Program-made: the position numbers and the translations under genes
Notes under the pieces: generated by a model
What the model saw: the letters and a program-made list of their open reading frames with translations, nothing else
Told to the model about the DNA's origin: nothing
Databases searched by the model: none
Assembly (NCBI GenBank): GCA_024235095.1
Contig: JACKNC010000002.1
Span: 372,001 to 436,000, forward strand
Source: Gammaproteobacteria bacterium
GTDB taxonomy: Bacteria; Pseudomonadota; Gammaproteobacteria; Competibacterales; Competibacteraceae
DNA length: 64,000 nt
Direction: 5' to 3'
In this document: piece after piece, positions 1 to 9,033 of the stretch
Layout: the number at the start of each line of letters is the position of its first letter
Position numbering within the stretch: the first letter of the stretch is position 1

Positions 1-369
1 CGCCAGCTCACCGTCAGTGGTCAACAACAACAAGCCCTGGGTGTTGAGATCGAGCCTGCCAACTGCGATCCAGCGCCCGTCATGCAATTGAGGAAGCCGC
101 TCAAACACGGTAGGCCGCTCGGCGTCATCACGGCGGCTGGCAACCTCGCCCACCGGCTTGTAATAGGCCAGCACCCGGCGCCGTTGACCAAAGGCGCGCA
201 CCTGCACCGGTTGGCCATCGACGGCGATACGCTCGGCGCCGTTCACTTGAACGCCGAGTTGCGCCGGAGCGCCATTTACGGTGATGCGGCCCTGGCGAAT
301 CCAGTCTTCGATCTGCCGTCGAGAGCCGAAGCCGACCCGGGCCAGAAATTTTTGCAGGCGTTCAGACAT
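1..369 (-). CDS. rluB: 23S rRNA pseudouridine synthase B, 5' part only
   Basis: RluB-type enzymes convert a uridine in helix 89-90 of 23S rRNA to pseudouridine. The visible 123 codons begin MSERLQKFLARVG and hold an S4 RNA-binding domain (about residues 3-50). They run into the catalytic motif GRLDLNTQGLLLL (about residues 104-116), whose Asp is the catalytic residue of the RsuA/RluB/E/F family. The reading frame is open at the window edge, so the rest of the catalytic domain lies outside. The start at 369 overlaps the end of scpB by 8 bp, which indicates translational coupling. The scpA-scpB-rluB order is common in gammaproteobacteria and separates RluB from the related RluE and RluF, although the missing C-terminus prevents a full check. 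Confidence 0.9.
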   Translation of the reverse strand, partial: MSERLQKFLARVGFGSRRQIEDWIRQGRITVNGAPAQLGVQVNGAERIAVDGQPVQVRAFGQRRRVLAYYKPVGEVASRRDDAERPTVFERLPQLHDGRWIAVGRLDLNTQGLLLLTTDGELA

Positions 370-952
370 CGGGAAATTCCGTTTGCGGTCGAGCCTGAGC
401 AGTGCGTTGTTCGAGCGTGGCGCCGATAGCGTCCAAATCGCGCGGCGCAGCTAATGGGGGCAGTTCGCTCAGGCTTTTAAGGTTGAAATAGTCCAGGAAA
501 GCGCGGGTTGTGGCGTACAAGGCCGGGCGGCCTGGGACTTCGCGATGACCGATCACCTTGATCCAGTCGCGCTCCTGCAAGGTTTTCATGATACTACTAC
601 TGAGGCTGACGCCACGCACTTCTTCGATTTCGCCCCGCGTGATCGGTTGACGGTAGGCGATTAACGCCAGGGTTTCCAACAACGCCCGCGAATAGTGGGC
701 GGCGCGTTCTTCCCACAGCCGCGAAACCCAGGGCGAATAGAGGCCAGGCACCTGCAAGCGAAAGCCGCTGGCGACTTCGATCAGCTCCATGCCCCGCTCG
801 GTATAGTCGCGCATCAATTCCAGCAATGCCTTGCGCACAGCGTCGCGTTCGGGGCGCTCGCTTTCAGGAAAAACATCCAGCAATCGCTCCAGCGACAACG
901 GTTCGCCAGCCGCCAGCAGCACGGCTTCCAGGATCATTTTGAGTTCCGGCAT
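362..952 (-). CDS. scpB: Segregation and condensation protein B
   Basis: ScpB is the winged-helix kleisin-associated (kite) subunit of the SMC-ScpA-ScpB condensin that compacts and segregates the chromosome. The 196-residue product starts MPELKMILEAVLLAAGEPLS and contains ALLETLALIAYRQPITRGEI (about residues 89-108), the most conserved stretch of the family, followed by the second winged helix up to FLDYFNLKSLSELP. Length is normal. It lies 9 bp after scpA and overlaps rluB, so the three form one transcription unit. Cells with this system normally carry an smc gene, which is not in the window. The C-terminal 30 residues are Ala/Arg/Thr-rich and poorly conserved. Confidence 0.93.
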   Translation of the reverse strand: MPELKMILEAVLLAAGEPLSLERLLDVFPESERPERDAVRKALLELMRDYTERGMELIEVASGFRLQVPGLYSPWVSRLWEERAAHYSRALLETLALIAYRQPITRGEIEEVRGVSLSSSIMKTLQERDWIKVIGHREVPGRPALYATTRAFLDYFNLKSLSELPPLAAPRDLDAIGATLEQRTAQARPQTEFPDV

Positions 953-961
953 GGCGACGGT

Positions 962-1750
962 TCAGATGCGGCGGCGCAAATGAATAGATGCGAACGGCTC
1001 CACCTGGACCAACTCCAAAAGCGCTTCACGCAACAATTCCAGCACGGCCATGAAAGTGACGACCACGCCGCGCCGCCCTTCCTCCGGGTGAAACAGTGCG
1101 GTAAAGGGGGTAAATTGCAGGGCGTCGAGACGTTCCAGCACCTGGCTCATGCGCTCGCGCACCGACAGGGCTTCCTGCTGAATATGGTGGCGACCGAACA
1201 ATTCGGCGCGGGTCATCACCTCGCGTAAGGCATTCAGTAAATCGGCCAGGCTGACCGGAGGCGGTTCGCGCTGGAGTTGTCGTTCCGGCGGCGCGGCGCT
1301 GGCGGTGAATAGATCGCGCTCCAGGCGCGGTAAAGCGTCCATTGCCAAGGCGGCCTGCTGGAAGCGCTCATATTCCTGGAGACGACGGACCAACTCAGCA
1401 CGGGGGTCCAGTTCCTCGGCTTCGGCCTGCGCCGGACGCGGTAGCAACAAGCGTGATTTGATTTCGGCCAGCCAGGCGGCCATCAATAAATATTCCGCCG
1501 CCAGTTCCAGTCGCATGGTCTGCATCAGCGTTAGATACTCCATGTATTGCCGGGTGATCTCGGCAATGGGAATATCGAGAATATTGATGTTTTGACGGCG
1601 GATCAGATACAGCAGCAAATCCAAGGGGCCTTCAAACGCATCCAGGAATACTTCCAGGGCGTCGGGCGGAATGTAGAGGTCCTGCGGAATCTGGGTCCAA
1701 GACTGGCCGCCGACTTTGGCGACAGGCGAACTATCGGCGACGGCATTCAT
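962..1750 (-). CDS. scpA: Segregation and condensation protein A
   Basis: ScpA is the kleisin subunit that bridges the SMC heads and binds ScpB. The 262-residue product has the family signature FEGPLDLLLYLIRRQNINILDIPIA split over residues about 39-63, followed by the helix EYLLMAAWLAEIKSRLLLPR. The C-terminal winged helix (VVTFMAVLELLREALLELVQ) contacts the SMC cap. The first 30 residues are not conserved. An internal start is possible, but the ATG at 1750 is only 15 bp from trpS and keeps the operon compact. Orientation and spacing place it in a trpS-scpA-scpB-rluB unit. Confidence 0.93.
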   Translation of the reverse strand: MNAVADSSPVAKVGGQSWTQIPQDLYIPPDALEVFLDAFEGPLDLLLYLIRRQNINILDIPIAEITRQYMEYLTLMQTMRLELAAEYLLMAAWLAEIKSRLLLPRPAQAEAEELDPRAELVRRLQEYERFQQAALAMDALPRLERDLFTASAAPPERQLQREPPPVSLADLLNALREVMTRAELFGRHHIQQEALSVRERMSQVLERLDALQFTPFTALFHPEEGRRGVVVTFMAVLELLREALLELVQVEPFASIHLRRRI

Positions 1751-1765
1751 TACTCGTTTGTTGGT

Positions 1766-2776
1766 TTACCCCTGACCCAATGGCCAAATCCCCACGGCTC
1801 GCCGCAGCTCTTGCAAAAACGGCGCGCTGTATTCCCGCGCCCGAGCTGCGCCGCGTTTGAGAATCTGCTCGATATAATCCGGCGTTTGCAAAAGTTCCAG
1901 ATAGCGCTGGCGCGGTTCGCTCAATCGCGCGTTCAAATACTCGAACAACAGTTGCTTCATTTCACCCCAGGCAATGCCTTGCGCATAGCGTTCACGCAAG
2001 GCAGCGGTTTCTTCCACGGTCGCAAACGCTTGGTAAATCTGGAACAGCGTACAAGTATCCGGGTCCTTGGGCGCTTCCGGCGGCAATGAATTGGTTTTAA
2101 TCCGCATAATCAGCTTGCGCAATGCCTTCTCCGGTTCAAAGAGCGGAATAGTGTTGCCATAGCTCTTGCTCATCTTGCGCCCATCCAGCCCGACCAGCAC
2201 CGCCGCCCGTTCATCCACGACCGCCTCGGGCAGCACAAAATGCTCACCATATAAGTAATTGAAGCGGGCAGCAATGTCACGAGCCATCTCCAGGTGCTGC
2301 ACCTGATCCTTACCCACAGGGATCTTACTGGCCTTGAACATAAGAATGTCCGCCGCCATCAGGATCGGGTAACAGAACAGGCCCATCGTCACGCCCTTGT
2401 CCGGGTCCTTGTCGGGATCAGCCATATTTTCGGCGACCGCTGCTTTATAAGCATGGGCGCGGTTCATCAAGCCCTTAGCGGTTACGCAGGTGAGCATCCA
2501 GGTCAATTCCAGAATCTCCGGAATGTCGGTCTGGGCGTAGAAAATGACGTTCTCGACATCCAGGCCCAGCGCCAGCCAGGTCGCAGCAACCTCCAGGCGG
2601 GAACGATGCACCAGCGCCGGGTCCTGGCATTTGACCAGAGCGTGATAATCCGCCAGAAAATAGAACGATCGCACATCCGTGCGCCGGCTGGCCTCGATAG
2701 CCGGCAGGATCGCGCCGACATAGTTGCCCAGATGGGGGGTTCCAGTGGTGGTAATGCCAGTCAGGGTAATTTCCAT
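1766..2776 (-). CDS. trpS: Tryptophan--tRNA ligase
   Basis: This is a class I aminoacyl-tRNA synthetase that charges tRNA-Trp. The 336-residue product shows the HIGH-type motif TPHLGN at residues 13-18 and the KMSKS loop KMSKSYGN at 201-208, both in the Rossmann catalytic domain, followed by the helical anticodon-binding domain. Length matches bacterial TrpRS (about 330-340). It lies 26 bp from the M50 protease gene on the same strand and leads into scpA, an arrangement seen in many gammaproteobacteria. The sequence begins MEITLTGITTTGTPHLGN, so the start is fixed by the proximity of the HIGH motif to the N-terminus. Confidence 0.96.
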   Translation of the reverse strand: MEITLTGITTTGTPHLGNYVGAILPAIEASRRTDVRSFYFLADYHALVKCQDPALVHRSRLEVAATWLALGLDVENVIFYAQTDIPEILELTWMLTCVTAKGLMNRAHAYKAAVAENMADPDKDPDKGVTMGLFCYPILMAADILMFKASKIPVGKDQVQHLEMARDIAARFNYLYGEHFVLPEAVVDERAAVLVGLDGRKMSKSYGNTIPLFEPEKALRKLIMRIKTNSLPPEAPKDPDTCTLFQIYQAFATVEETAALRERYAQGIAWGEMKQLLFEYLNARLSEPRQRYLELLQTPDYIEQILKRGAARAREYSAPFLQELRRAVGIWPLGQG

Positions 2777-2802
2777 GGGATGACGATGAGACTTAAATGC
2801 AA

Positions 2803-3453
2803 TCAGAAAAAGAACAGGGTCAGAATGAAATGACGGATGCTGGTGATAATCGGCATCAGTGCGTTAAACAGGCCCAGCGCCATCAACCCCACCAAGATGA
2901 TCAGTCCATAAGGCTCCATCCGCGCCATGGCTTCGCCAGCTCGATTTGGCAACATTCCCGCTAACACCCGTGAACCATCCAGCGGCGGAATCGGCACCAG
3001 ATTGAGGACACCGAGCATGACATTGACGTCAATACCGGCGACGCCCATCATCAACAAGGGTTCACCCAGCCAGGGTAATCCAGCCTGCAAGTGATAGCCA
3101 AGCGTCATAACCAGCGCCCAGCCGATCGCCATGACCAGATTGGCGCCTGGCCCAGCCAACGCTACAAACGCCATGTCGCGCTTGGGCTGGCGCAGGCGAT
3201 GGTAATTGACCGGCACCGGCTTAGCCCAGCCGAAAATGAAGCCGCCGAAAATCGCTAGCAGCGCAGGCACCAGCACCGTACCAATTGGATCGATATGCCG
3301 CAATGGATTGAGGCTGAGCCGGCCCTGAGACTTGGCCGTGTGGTCGCCGCAGCGCAGCGCAATCCAGCCGTGGGCTACTTCGTGCAGAGTGATCGCCAGC
3401 AGCAACGGCGGCGCCAGCACAATCAGGAGTTGAATCGTATTGAGTTCTTGCAT
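2803..3453 (-). CDS. Site-2-protease family (M50) membrane zinc protease
   Basis: This is a polytopic membrane metalloprotease of the short M50 type that often sits next to trpS and scpAB. The 216-residue product has the zinc motif HEVAH at residues 24-28 within the first hydrophobic helix (LLLAITLHEVAHGW). The second metal-ligand motif is in NLVPIPPLDGSRVL. Four to six hydrophobic segments are visible and there is no PDZ domain, so it is not RseP. The substrate is unknown; family members cleave transmembrane segments of regulatory proteins. It appears to be the first gene of the minus-strand run into trpS. Confidence 0.9.
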   Translation of the reverse strand: MQELNTIQLLIVLAPPLLLAITLHEVAHGWIALRCGDHTAKSQGRLSLNPLRHIDPIGTVLVPALLAIFGGFIFGWAKPVPVNYHRLRQPKRDMAFVALAGPGANLVMAIGWALVMTLGYHLQAGLPWLGEPLLMMGVAGIDVNVMLGVLNLVPIPPLDGSRVLAGMLPNRAGEAMARMEPYGLIILVGLMALGLFNALMPIITSIRHFILTLFFF

Positions 3454-3596
3454 CGTATGATTATACGCAGCCTATCCAGTCGTGGACTATAGCGTTTGTA
3501 GAAATTCAGACGCGTCGCTGGACAGCGGCGCATTTTTCAAGCGCCTTCTCGCGCCCAGGCGATCAATTCGAGGGGAGTGCCTTCAGCCCTTCCGAA

Positions 3597-5222
3597 TCAG
3601 CTTGGAGACGGAAGCATCTCGTGATCATCCAGCTTGAAGAATGCCATGAGGCGTTGGAGGTTGCGGGCTTGCTCACCCATGGCCTGACTGGCCACAGCAG
3701 TCTCTTTCACCAAGGAGGCATTCCGTTGGGTAGCCCGATCTATTTGCAAAACGGCTTTGTTGACTTGCTCGATCCCCAGGGCTTGCTCCCGAGCCGCCAC
3801 TGTCATCTCGGCCACGATATCACTGACTTTCTTGACGGACGTCACGATTTCCTGAAGCGTCTTGCCAGAACGCTCGACCAGTTGGCTCCCATCTTCCACC
3901 TTGGTCACGCTGTCGGTGATCAGCGCTTTGATTTCCTTAGCGGCATCGGCGCTGCGTTGGGCGAGTTTGCGCACTTCGCCGGCGACCACGGCAAAGCCAC
4001 GCCCTTGCTCGCCGGCGCGGGCTGCTTCCACGGCGGCGTTCAGGGCCAGCAGGTTGGTCTGGAAGGCGATGTCATCAATCACGCCAATGATGTCGACAAT
4101 CTTCTTGCTACTGTGGTGTATGGCGCTCATAGCGGTGACCGCCTGGTCGACGATCTGGCCGCCTTGTTCGGCTTGGGTGCGAGCGGCGCTAGCCAGTTGG
4201 TTGGCTTGTCCGGCATTGTCGGCGCTGTGCTTCACGGTCGAGGTCAGTTCTTCCATGCTAGAGGCGGTTTCCTCCAAGGCGGAGGCTTGCTCTCCGGTGC
4301 GTTGCGATAGATCGGTGCTGCCTTGGGCGATCTCCGCTACCGCCACATTCATTTGCACCGTCATTTGCTTGATTTGGCTGACCGTGTTCTTTAGCTGAGC
4401 GCTCATGGCCTGGATAGCCTGGGCCTGTTTACCGATTTCATCGCCTCGGGCTATGAGTTCGGTAGGTATTTCGCAGCGCATGTCTCCCTCGGCAAGCGTA
4501 CCCAGGATCGCGTTGCACCGATGGAGCGGAACCGTCACACCACGGGTTATGAACCAGCCTAACAGTGCGGCAATGACAACACTCAAGGCTATGGCGGCTA
4601 TTGATTGAATTTCCAATTCCTTTGCCATGGCGCGATCTTCATTGATCATTTTTGTCGTTATCATAGCGTTTTGTTTGATGATCGCGTCGAGAGATCCTCC
4701 CATCGCGTTGGATATAGGCACCATGCGGTTCACGGCTTCGCGGTATTGGGCATGCAGCGCATGTCGTTGATCGGCACCGGCGGCTTCGACGAGGCGGGCA
4801 ATGAGGTTGTCCAGCTCTACATAGATGGCTCGCCAGGCGTGGTACTCTCCTTTGAGCTGCTCAACCATGGCCCGACCCCGTTCACTGCCCCGTGGGATCG
4901 CGATGAATGTATCCCACGCTTGATCAATGGCTTGCCAACTTGTTCGGCGTTCTTTCTGGATATCGCGAAATCGCTCGCGTGCGTCGTCTTGTGTTTCCTG
5001 TGCGAGGACCGCCAATGTCTGAGCGCGAATCGCGATGCGCTCGCGGCTGAGTTCAGCCAGCAACAACATTCCTGGAAAACGATTCGCGGTGATATTGTGC
5101 ATACCAGCAGACAGCGTTTGCATCGCGAATATCGCCATAACGCCAAGCAGCAATACGATGATGGCCATAGCGCCAAACCCCATGGTCAGTCGTACGCCGA
5201 TTTTTAGACGGTTGATGTTCAT
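3597..5222 (-). CDS. Methyl-accepting chemotaxis protein
   Basis: This transmembrane chemoreceptor controls CheA. The 541-residue product has an N-terminal TM helix (about residues 13-35), a periplasmic helical domain of about 150 residues resembling the four-helix-bundle ligand-binding type, and a second TM helix (IAAIALSVVIAALLGWF). A HAMP domain follows, then the long signalling coiled coil with the hairpin tip IAFQTNLLALNAAVEAARAG. The tip is essentially canonical. There is no NWETF-like C-terminal pentapeptide for CheR/CheB docking; the protein ends HEMLPSPS. No che genes are nearby, so it is an isolated receptor and its ligand cannot be told from sequence. Confidence 0.95.
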   Translation of the reverse strand: MNINRLKIGVRLTMGFGAMAIIVLLLGVMAIFAMQTLSAGMHNITANRFPGMLLLAELSRERIAIRAQTLAVLAQETQDDARERFRDIQKERRTSWQAIDQAWDTFIAIPRGSERGRAMVEQLKGEYHAWRAIYVELDNLIARLVEAAGADQRHALHAQYREAVNRMVPISNAMGGSLDAIIKQNAMITTKMINEDRAMAKELEIQSIAAIALSVVIAALLGWFITRGVTVPLHRCNAILGTLAEGDMRCEIPTELIARGDEIGKQAQAIQAMSAQLKNTVSQIKQMTVQMNVAVAEIAQGSTDLSQRTGEQASALEETASSMEELTSTVKHSADNAGQANQLASAARTQAEQGGQIVDQAVTAMSAIHHSSKKIVDIIGVIDDIAFQTNLLALNAAVEAARAGEQGRGFAVVAGEVRKLAQRSADAAKEIKALITDSVTKVEDGSQLVERSGKTLQEIVTSVKKVSDIVAEMTVAAREQALGIEQVNKAVLQIDRATQRNASLVKETAVASQAMGEQARNLQRLMAFFKLDDHEMLPSPS

Positions 5223-5341
5223 GTTTGCCTTATCTGTTTGCCTTATCTTATGGACTCAGCCTTTCTTTTTGGATTTCTCTGGAGCATTGACGCGAATTTT
5301 CATCAAAGCGCCTGCGGGAAGGAGTCATTTCAGCGCTTTAC

Positions 5342-6039
5342 TCAGTTCTCCAGGTGGTTAGGGTTAATGCCCAGTGTGCGCAAGCGTTCAGCCAATCGTT
5401 GCGCACGTGAGTGTTCTTCCGTGGCTCGTTGGGCTTCCTGCTCGGCCCGCGCCTCTGCAGATTGCGCCCAGCGAGCCAGCTCCACAGAATTCAAAAAGGG
5501 GCGACCGTCCGGGTTATAAATTTCGAGGGTCTGCGGCGTCAAGGCCAAGCGGATGCCCAGGCGCGGACTTACCCAGCCTTTCAGGTGCGTCGCCCGTTTC
5601 AGGGATTCTCCTTGCCGCAGCCAGATTTCCAGATGATTCTTTTCTGGATCATACAGATAGTATTCTTCGACGCCAAATTGGTCGTAAAAGCGCAGCTTGT
5701 TGGCCATCTCCACTTGGCTATTCGATGGCGACAACACCTCGAAACGACTTGCGGCGCGATCCCTTCTTCTTGCCACTGCAAGTAGGAACCACGCCGTCCT
5801 TTGGGTCGGCCAAATGCAACCAGCACATCCGGCGCTATGGGTCCAGACAGTCGCCGATCCGGCACGGGATACCACAGCAGGTCTCCGGCGATGAATACAT
5901 CGTCGTCATCGGCGAAGAGAATTTCCAAATTCTCCTTGATTTTGACAATCCAGTCATACTGTTCTGTGTTCTCTGCCATAGGCTGGCCATCGCTCTCAGG
6001 ATAGGGGTCGCCAGGATCAATGTAGGATAAAGGATTCAT
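5342..6039 (-). pseudogene. Uma2-family (DUF820) endonuclease-like gene, one frameshift
   Basis: Uma2/DUF820 proteins have a PD-(D/E)XK nuclease-like fold and unknown roles. Two adjoining minus-strand frames form one protein. The first (start 6039, MNPLSYIDPGDPYPESDG) runs to EEGIAPQVV. The next frame continues with FEVLSPSNSQVEMANKLRFY and then VEEYYLYDPEKNHLEIW to the stop at 5342. The break lies at the T-run read from plus-strand 5742-5744. One extra T would give the usual family reading PQVVFEVLSPSN, so a single-base loss in a short homopolymer explains it. The C-terminus is a charged coiled coil (EARAEQEAQRATEEHS). It may be a true pseudogene or a sequencing error. Confidence 0.85.
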
Positions 6040-6133
6040 CGGTTTACCTCCATCTCAACAGGGGACGGACGGTCGCCTTCATGATCTCATGTTGCTGCAA
6101 TTGTGGACTGAGCGGCGCTGAAAGAACGTCAGG

Positions 6134-6754
6134 TTAAAGGAACGGACTAGCGTCGCCCAGCCCTTGGCGGATCAACTGCGGCGCATCGCCGGTCAAATCG
6201 AGAACCGTGGTGGGTTCATGCTGGCCAGCACCGCCGTCAATAATCAGATTGACCTCATTAGCCAGACGGTCGGCAATTTCTTCCGGGTCGGACAGTGGCC
6301 AGTCATCGCCAGGCAGCATCAGCGTACAACTCATGATCGGTTCGCCTAACTCCGCCAGCAGGGCGCGCACAATGACATGATCGGGAATACGGATGCCGAT
6401 GGTCTTGCGCCGAGGGTGTTGCAAACGGCGCGGCACCTCGTGCGTCGCTTGCAAAATGAAGGTAAATGCCCCCGGCGTGGCGGCCTTGAGCAATCGGTAA
6501 CGGCGATTGTCGACTTTGGCGTAAGTGGCGATTTCCGAAAGATCGCGGCAGACCAAAGTGAAATTGTGGTGACGATCGGTTTGGCGAATGGCGCGAATCC
6601 GCTCCGCCGCTGCCTTGTCGCCGAGTTGGCAACCGAGCGCGTAGCTGGAATCAGTCGGATAGACGATGACGTTGCCTTCCCGCAACCGGGCGACCGCCTG
6701 CGCAATCAATCGCGGTTGCGGATTAACAGGATGAATTTGTAAAAAATGGCTCAT
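6134..6754 (-). CDS. yciO: YciO-type threonylcarbamoyl-AMP synthase-like protein
   Basis: It belongs to the Sua5/YciO/YrdC superfamily. True TsaC/Sua5 members make threonylcarbamoyl-AMP for tRNA t6A; YciO is a paralogue whose physiological role is less certain. The 206-residue product starts MSHFLQIHPVNPQPRLIAQA, typical of YciO, and has VIVYPTDSSYALGC followed by KAATPGAFTFILQAT and KTIGIRIPDH, the nucleotide/threonine-binding core. There is no C-terminal Sua5 domain. It is divergent from yciB with about 145 bp between them. Assignment to YciO rather than TsaC rests on the N-terminal sequence pattern and the yci neighbourhood. Confidence 0.88.
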   Translation of the reverse strand: MSHFLQIHPVNPQPRLIAQAVARLREGNVIVYPTDSSYALGCQLGDKAAAERIRAIRQTDRHHNFTLVCRDLSEIATYAKVDNRRYRLLKAATPGAFTFILQATHEVPRRLQHPRRKTIGIRIPDHVIVRALLAELGEPIMSCTLMLPGDDWPLSDPEEIADRLANEVNLIIDGGAGQHEPTTVLDLTGDAPQLIRQGLGDASPFL

Positions 6755-6899
6755 GGCCTTATATTCTCATAACAGTATGCAATGCAAAGCGACCCGGCAA
6801 TCTGCCTGTCTGGCGCTGTCCAGTCAAGAGAATGGCCGCAAGGCCGCTTTTCTTTTGTCCCGTTTTCCTTCCGGTACGCAACAGAAATTAGCAACCCGT

Positions 6900-7451
6900 A
6901 TGAAATTGCTCTTCGACTTCCTGCCCATCCTGTTGTTCTTCGTCGCCTACAAAATGGCCGATATTTATGTCGCTACTGGGGTGCTGATCGTCGTGACTCT
7001 CGCGCAAACTGGCTGGATCTGGTGGCGGCGGCATCGGGTTGAGAAGCTGCCGCTGATTACCGCCGGACTCGTGCTAGTGCTGGGCGGCGCGACCCTGCTA
7101 CTCAAGGATCCGATGTTTGTCAAATGGAAGCCGACCGTAGTGAACTGGTTGTTCGCAGTGGCGTTTCTGGGTAGTTGCTTTATCAGCCAGAAAACGCTGT
7201 TGGAACGGATGCTGAGCGGACAGTTGGAACTTCCCGCATCTGTTTGGGTCAAGCTGACACTGGCCTGGGCGGTTTTCTTTATCGCCATGGGCGTGGCCAA
7301 TCTTTATGTCGCCTTCACGTTTGACGAGAACACCTGGGTGAACTTTAAGCTGTTTGGCATGTTGGGCCTGACCGTGGTGTTCGTACTGGCGCAGGCGGCC
7401 TACATGAGCCGTCATCTTAAACTTGACGATACCCCCCCGGAGGAGTCCTGA
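6900..7451 (+). CDS. yciB: Inner-membrane septation protein A (YciB)
   Basis: YciB is a small inner-membrane protein linked to envelope synthesis and septation. The ATG at 6900 is chosen because it gives MKLLFDFLPILLFFVAYKMA, the conserved N-terminus of the family; an open frame extends further upstream but has no family similarity. The 183-residue product has five hydrophobic helices, and ends with a cytoplasmic tail (RHLKLDDTPPEES). The family signature FKLFGMLGLTVVFVLAQ is present near the C-terminus. yciI begins 2 bp after its stop, so the two are co-transcribed, as is usual in gammaproteobacteria. Confidence 0.93.
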   Translation: MKLLFDFLPILLFFVAYKMADIYVATGVLIVVTLAQTGWIWWRRHRVEKLPLITAGLVLVLGGATLLLKDPMFVKWKPTVVNWLFAVAFLGSCFISQKTLLERMLSGQLELPASVWVKLTLAWAVFFIAMGVANLYVAFTFDENTWVNFKLFGMLGLTVVFVLAQAAYMSRHLKLDDTPPEES

Positions 7452-7453
7452 AC

Positions 7454-7756
7454 ATGCTCTACGCCATCCTGGGCCGCGATGCGCCTAACAGTCTTGAGCA
7501 GCGCTTGGCCGTTCGTCCCGCTCATCTGGAGCGTCTGCATCCATTGCTCGCTGAAGGCCGCCTGATTCTGGCTGGCCCCCTGCCAGCGATTGACAGTCCC
7601 GACCCCGGTCCGGCGGGCTTCCACGGCAGCCTGATGGTTGCCGAATTTGCCTCTCTCGAAGAAGCTTGCGCCTGGGCGAACGCCGATCCTTATGTTAGCG
7701 CTGGCGTGTGGACGACGATTGAAGTCTATCCTTTTCGCAAGGTGTTGCCCGCATGA
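7454..7756 (+). CDS. yciI: YciI family protein
   Basis: The 100-residue product is a YciI-like protein with a ferredoxin-like dimeric alpha/beta-barrel fold. Its function is not established; some relatives act as dehydrochlorinases or small-molecule enzymes. Seen here: the RPAHLERLHPLLAEGRLILA segment, with the conserved His of the YciI active-site His/Asp pair, and GSLMVAEFASLEEACAWANA. A ribosome-binding sequence (GGAGGAGT) ends yciB and precedes the ATG. The stop overlaps the bolA start by 4 bp, so yciB-yciI-bolA is a tight operon. Confidence 0.9.
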   Translation: MLYAILGRDAPNSLEQRLAVRPAHLERLHPLLAEGRLILAGPLPAIDSPDPGPAGFHGSLMVAEFASLEEACAWANADPYVSAGVWTTIEVYPFRKVLPA

Positions 7757-8028
7757 GCGAGCGGGTTGCGTTAATTGAGGAACGGCTGCGGGCCGCGCTG
7801 GCGCCGGATGCGTTGGAAATCATCGACGATAGCGCAACCCACGCCGGCCATGCCGGAGCGCGCGAGGGCGGCCACTTCACTGTCCACATTGTCTCCACTG
7901 CCTTCGCGGGCAAAACCCTGATTCAGCGCCACCGTTTGGTCTATGCGGCGGTGGCCGATCTGATGCGCGGGGACATTCACGCCTTGAGCATCGCCAAGGC
8001 CCGAACCCCCGATGAAACCCGACCCTAA
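7753..8028 (+). CDS. BolA family protein
   Basis: BolA proteins pair with monothiol glutaredoxins in iron-sulfur handling and, in enterobacteria, affect cell shape. The 91-residue product has the class II KH-like fold signature: EIIDDSATHAGHAGAREGGHFTVHIVS (split by residue positions about 22-48) then LIQRHRLVYAAVADLM and IHALSIAKA. The histidine cluster at residues about 30-33 and the invariant His in RHRLVY are candidate cluster ligands. Its ATG overlaps the yciI stop. A separate ibaG-like paralogue could exist elsewhere, so no gene symbol is given. Confidence 0.9.
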   Translation: MSERVALIEERLRAALAPDALEIIDDSATHAGHAGAREGGHFTVHIVSTAFAGKTLIQRHRLVYAAVADLMRGDIHALSIAKARTPDETRP

Positions 8029-8054
8029 ACCTGTAACCGAGCCTGTTCCTGGAA

Positions 8055-9014
8055 ATGATGATGAATAAACCGAACAAACTGACCTTCCCGCTGTTGGCCT
8101 TCTCTTCGGCGCTCCTGCTGGCTGGGGCCGCACTGGCCGCTGACGACAAAAAGCCTGAAGCCGCGCCCGCTCCAGCCGCTACGGCTGCGCCTGCTGCTGC
8201 GCAACCGGTTGAGTTTAACATTCCCGATCCCGTCGCCGTGGTTAACGGTAAACCGATTTCCAAGGCGACTTTTGAACAGTACGCTCAACAGTTGCGCAAT
8301 CGGGCTAAAACGGACACGCCAGAGGCCAGTAAGGCGCTCGTTGATCAATTGGTCATGGAAGAATTGCTGGTGCAGGAAGCCAATAAGGAGAAGCTGGCGG
8401 ATGATCCGCAGATCAAGCAGCAGCTGGAGATCGTCAAGCGTAGCCTGTTGGCCAGCACCGTGGTGCGGCGGATGCTGAGTGAGAATGCGCCTAGCGAAGA
8501 CGCTATCAAGAAGGAATATGAAACCGCCACTGCGGCGATGAAAGGTAAGGAATACAAGGCGGCCCACATCCTGGTGGATTCCGAGGACAAGGCTAAGGAA
8601 GTCATTGCCGAACTGAAAAAAGGGGGTGATTTCGCTGAGTTGGCCAAAACCAAATCCAGCGACAGTTCCGCAGCCAATGGCGGCGATCTGGGCTGGTTCA
8701 CCCCAAGCATGATGGTGCCGCCCTTCGCGCAGGCGGTCGCCAAGATGGAAAAGGGCAAGTTCAGCGAGGAACCGGTGCAGACGCCCTTTGGCTGGCATGT
8801 CATCCTCCTGGAAGATACTCGCGACGCCACGCCGCCGTCACTGGATGAACTGAAACCACAGATTCAGCAGATGTTGCAAAGCAAGATGGTCAATGATTAT
8901 CTGGAAAAGCTGAAGTCCGGGGCCAAGATCGAGATCAAGGAAATCCAGGTCAGCGAAGCCAAGCCGGCGGCAGCCCCGGTAGCGGCTCCAGTGGTTAAGG
9001 AAGAGAAGAAGTAG
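8055..9014 (+). CDS. Periplasmic parvulin-type peptidyl-prolyl isomerase
   Basis: The product is a PpiC/PrsA-like folding catalyst exported to the periplasm. Its signal peptide is LTFPLLAFSSALLLAGAALAA, given by residues about 9-29, with likely cleavage after ALA, followed by a Pro/Ala-rich linker. The chaperone-like helical part (SKATFEQYAQQLRNRAK) precedes a rotamase domain with KAAHILVDSEDKAKEVIAEL, SSAANGGDLGWFTPSMMVPP and TPFGWHVILLED, the usual parvulin landmarks. Three ATGs occur in tandem at 8055, 8058 and 8061; the GGAA at 8051 is better spaced for 8061, so the true start may be 6 bp later. The hairpin at 9034-9088 follows. Confidence 0.93.
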   Translation: MMMNKPNKLTFPLLAFSSALLLAGAALAADDKKPEAAPAPAATAAPAAAQPVEFNIPDPVAVVNGKPISKATFEQYAQQLRNRAKTDTPEASKALVDQLVMEELLVQEANKEKLADDPQIKQQLEIVKRSLLASTVVRRMLSENAPSEDAIKKEYETATAAMKGKEYKAAHILVDSEDKAKEVIAELKKGGDFAELAKTKSSDSSAANGGDLGWFTPSMMVPPFAQAVAKMEKGKFSEEPVQTPFGWHVILLEDTRDATPPSLDELKPQIQQMLQSKMVNDYLEKLKSGAKIEIKEIQVSEAKPAAAPVAAPVVKEEKK

Positions 9015-9033
9015 TACCTAATATCCATAAGCA

